From Anaerolineae bacterium (GTDB taxonomy: Bacteria > Chloroflexota > Anaerolineae > JAAYZQ01), in assembly GCA_016929795.1 (NCBI GenBank), contig JAFGIA010000382.1:1-7481 (forward strand): a DNA stretch of 7,481 bases, given 5' to 3'. Below the pieces are notes generated by a model, which worked only from the letters and a program-made list of their open reading frames with translations, was not told the DNA's origin and searched no databases. Positions 6,551-7,481 of this stretch are shown in pieces (the first letter of the stretch is position 1; each line of letters opens with the position of its first letter). Both the position numbers and the translations under genes were made by a program.

Positions 6551-6583
6551 ATCCCAATACCTCTTGGTCCAGCTTTTTGGGAT
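6551..6583 (-). promoter_or_regulatory. Hairpin in the lipoprotein-protease leader
   Basis: On the transcript strand ATCCCAA (6583-6577) pairs perfectly with TTGGGAT (6557-6551), with an inner ACC/GGT pairing. It falls about 75 nt upstream of the preferred lipoprotein start and 55 nt after the expected transcription start. No T-run makes it a terminator; it may be a leader RNA element or chance. Confidence 0.4.
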
Positions 6584-6642
6584 CAGCACCTGTGAAACAG
6601 TAACGGACAATCTGGCTGTGGTACAAGTCCAACAATAAAATA

Positions 6643-6671
6643 ATTATGCACCTGAAATCCCTTTTTGTCAA
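6643..6671 (-). promoter_or_regulatory. Sigma70-type promoter for the lipoprotein-protease operon
   Basis: On the minus strand a perfect TTGACA (6671-6666) is followed by a 17-base spacer and CATAAT (6648-6643, five of six bases). The region just downstream is AT-rich. Transcription would start near 6636, leaving a leader of about 158 nt before ATG 6477. It is well placed to drive the lipoprotein and the protease, since no other clear promoter precedes either. Confidence 0.65.
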
Positions 6672-6718
6672 ACGGAGCACGCAGCCCATGGCCCAGCAAC
6701 ATCCCCAGGCGTTGGGTT

Positions 6719-7005
6719 CCGCTTCAGGTACACATCACTATTGTCCTCGCCGGTGCTGTGGTGCAACCGGCCGCGGGCCGGCCTGATCGACCGGAGCGTG
6801 CGGCGCCAGCCCTTCGAACCATTTCTCGTCATCGTGGCGCAGCCCGCTCCCATCGTCGTCCATGAACACACTGGCGGTGATGTGCATCGCGTTTACAAGG
6901 TTCAATCCCCTCTATGTCAAACCACACACTCACATGGGTGACGATCGAGGCAATAGTGGCGAGGAGAGGGACAAGGGGGGCCAGGACTGTTGATCTCGTT
7001 TGCAT
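6719..7005 (-). pseudogene. yjbQ: Broken YjbQ/UPF0047-family gene (secondary thiamine-phosphate synthase family)
   Basis: Three pieces in different frames read collinearly as one YjbQ-family protein. Piece one: ATG 7005 to 6910, 32 residues, weakly similar, with IVTHV where the family has its INITxxV strand. Piece two: 6908-6783, 42 residues, containing [19 protein letters not shown] and [12 protein letters not shown], which closely match the family core including the conserved His. Piece three: 6766-6719, [16 protein letters not shown], matching the family's HNRTGEDNADAHLKR motif. The first shift falls at a GGGG run (6907-6910) as one extra base; the second falls at a GC palindrome (6767-6781). 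After LKR the frame runs to a stop near 6668 without the expected C-terminal third (DGRLDLGPW...EFDG). Known members are small enzymes with reported weak thiamine-phosphate synthase activity. Homology is from recognition, not a search. Confidence 0.7.
6767..6781. repeat. Perfect GC palindrome at the second frameshift of the yjbQ relic
   Basis: CCGGCC (6767-6772) and GGCCGG (6776-6781) flank a three-base spacer GCG. It fills the gap between the second and third reading-frame pieces of the broken YjbQ gene, where the family has a short, non-GC-biased segment before HNRTGEDN. Slippage or insertion at such a hairpin would explain the loss of frame. Confidence 0.55.
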
Positions 7006-7120
7006 ACCCTTTGCCCCGTGCGTCATTGCCATCCGCCATGGTGATCGCCCAGTGCGAGTCGAGCCGCCGTTCTTTCTCCTGCATAATCTCGTCGATCTCG
7101 ATAATCGAACACGGTTCTTT

Positions 7121-7481
7121 TCACCCAACTGCGAAATCTGGTCCTGGGGTTGAGGCGGGCTGGGCCAGCCTGAACAGCCCCACAGAAACCATGATCCACC
7201 ACGCAAACCACAGCAAGCCGTTGACAGGCATGATCATCGCTGCAACATCCGGGGCAAGCAGCCGAGCGACATAGTTGGCCAGTGCGGCAACAAATCCGGC
7301 GATGCCCACATAGGCCGCCGCTCTTCCAATCGGCAAGCCCTGTTGGCCGCTCCGCAGCACGACGACAGAGATGATCAGGCCAGCGACAGCCATGAGCAGA
7401 AACCCCAGGGTCTGCGGTGTCGCGCTGCTCACCTGGGACAGGGCCTCTCCCACTGTCAGATACAGGGTCCTCTCCGCTTCA
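7121..7481 (-). CDS. DUF4386-like integral membrane protein, C-terminal part, runs off right edge
   Basis: The frame ending at TGA 7121 is open to the window edge, about 120 residues. A GTG at 7453 is in frame, but codons continue upstream (EAERTLYLTVGEAL), so this is most likely the tail of a longer protein. Seen: three hydrophobic segments, LGFLLMAVAGLIISVVVLRS, AAAYVGIAGFVAALANYVA and PVNGLLWFAWWIMVSVGLF, then a short polar tail. The order 'IISVVVLRSG - GRAAAYVGIAG - MPVNGLLWFAWWI' parallels the end of DUF4386 proteins, which read roughly LLISVVMLRSKVFGKATAYVGI. These are polytopic inner-membrane proteins of unknown function. It lies 115 bp upstream of the broken YjbQ gene on the same strand. 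The membrane nature is clear; the family name is a recognition call. Confidence 0.72.
   Translation of the reverse strand, partial: EAERTLYLTVGEALSQVSSATPQTLGFLLMAVAGLIISVVVLRSGQQGLPIGRAAAYVGIAGFVAALANYVARLLAPDVAAMIMPVNGLLWFAWWIMVSVGLFRLAQPASTPGPDFAVG

Overview
The window reads as a chromosomal stretch from a high-GC, probably Chloroflexota-like bacterium. The hints are a very large secreted multidomain protease of the environmental Chloroflexota style, an internal IYLPVV-type motif that I recall near the C-termini of many secreted Chloroflexota proteins, and a GH3 enzyme with an EF-hand-like loop. No 16S or other taxonomic marker is present, so this placement is an inference. Every protein gene I accept lies on the minus strand.

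From right to left, in the direction of transcription: (1) 7121-7481 is the C-terminal part of a DUF4386-like membrane protein, cut by the window edge. (2) 7005 to about 6719 is a broken gene of the YjbQ/UPF0047 family with two frameshifts and no C-terminal part. (3) A strong sigma70-type promoter at 6643-6671 precedes a small lipoprotein (6067-6477) and then a 1592-residue secreted protease (1185-5963). These two probably form one operon. The protease has a signal peptide, an amidotransferase-fold-like domain, a C25 (gingipain-type) catalytic domain with His699/Cys737, a domain resembling the C25 propeptide but placed after the catalytic domain, two Ig-like domains, and a C-terminal Asp-box beta-propeller. 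(4) 454-1184 holds no convincing protein gene. It contains three strong inverted repeats, a near-consensus promoter pointing right (+) with an AT-rich upstream tract, and a promoter pointing left. (5) 1-453 is the N-terminal part of a GH3 glycoside hydrolase, cut by the left edge.

Functionally the window looks like an extracellular degradation locus: a secreted or surface protease with a carbohydrate- or protein-binding propeller, a co-transcribed lipoprotein, and a GH3 glycosidase. The least explained segment is 771-1160. There a strong-looking promoter fires into more than 300 nt without an ATG, and the predicted transcript folds into several helices, the first starting at the expected transcription start. 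This is a candidate undescribed noncoding RNA, antisense to the end of the protease transcript.
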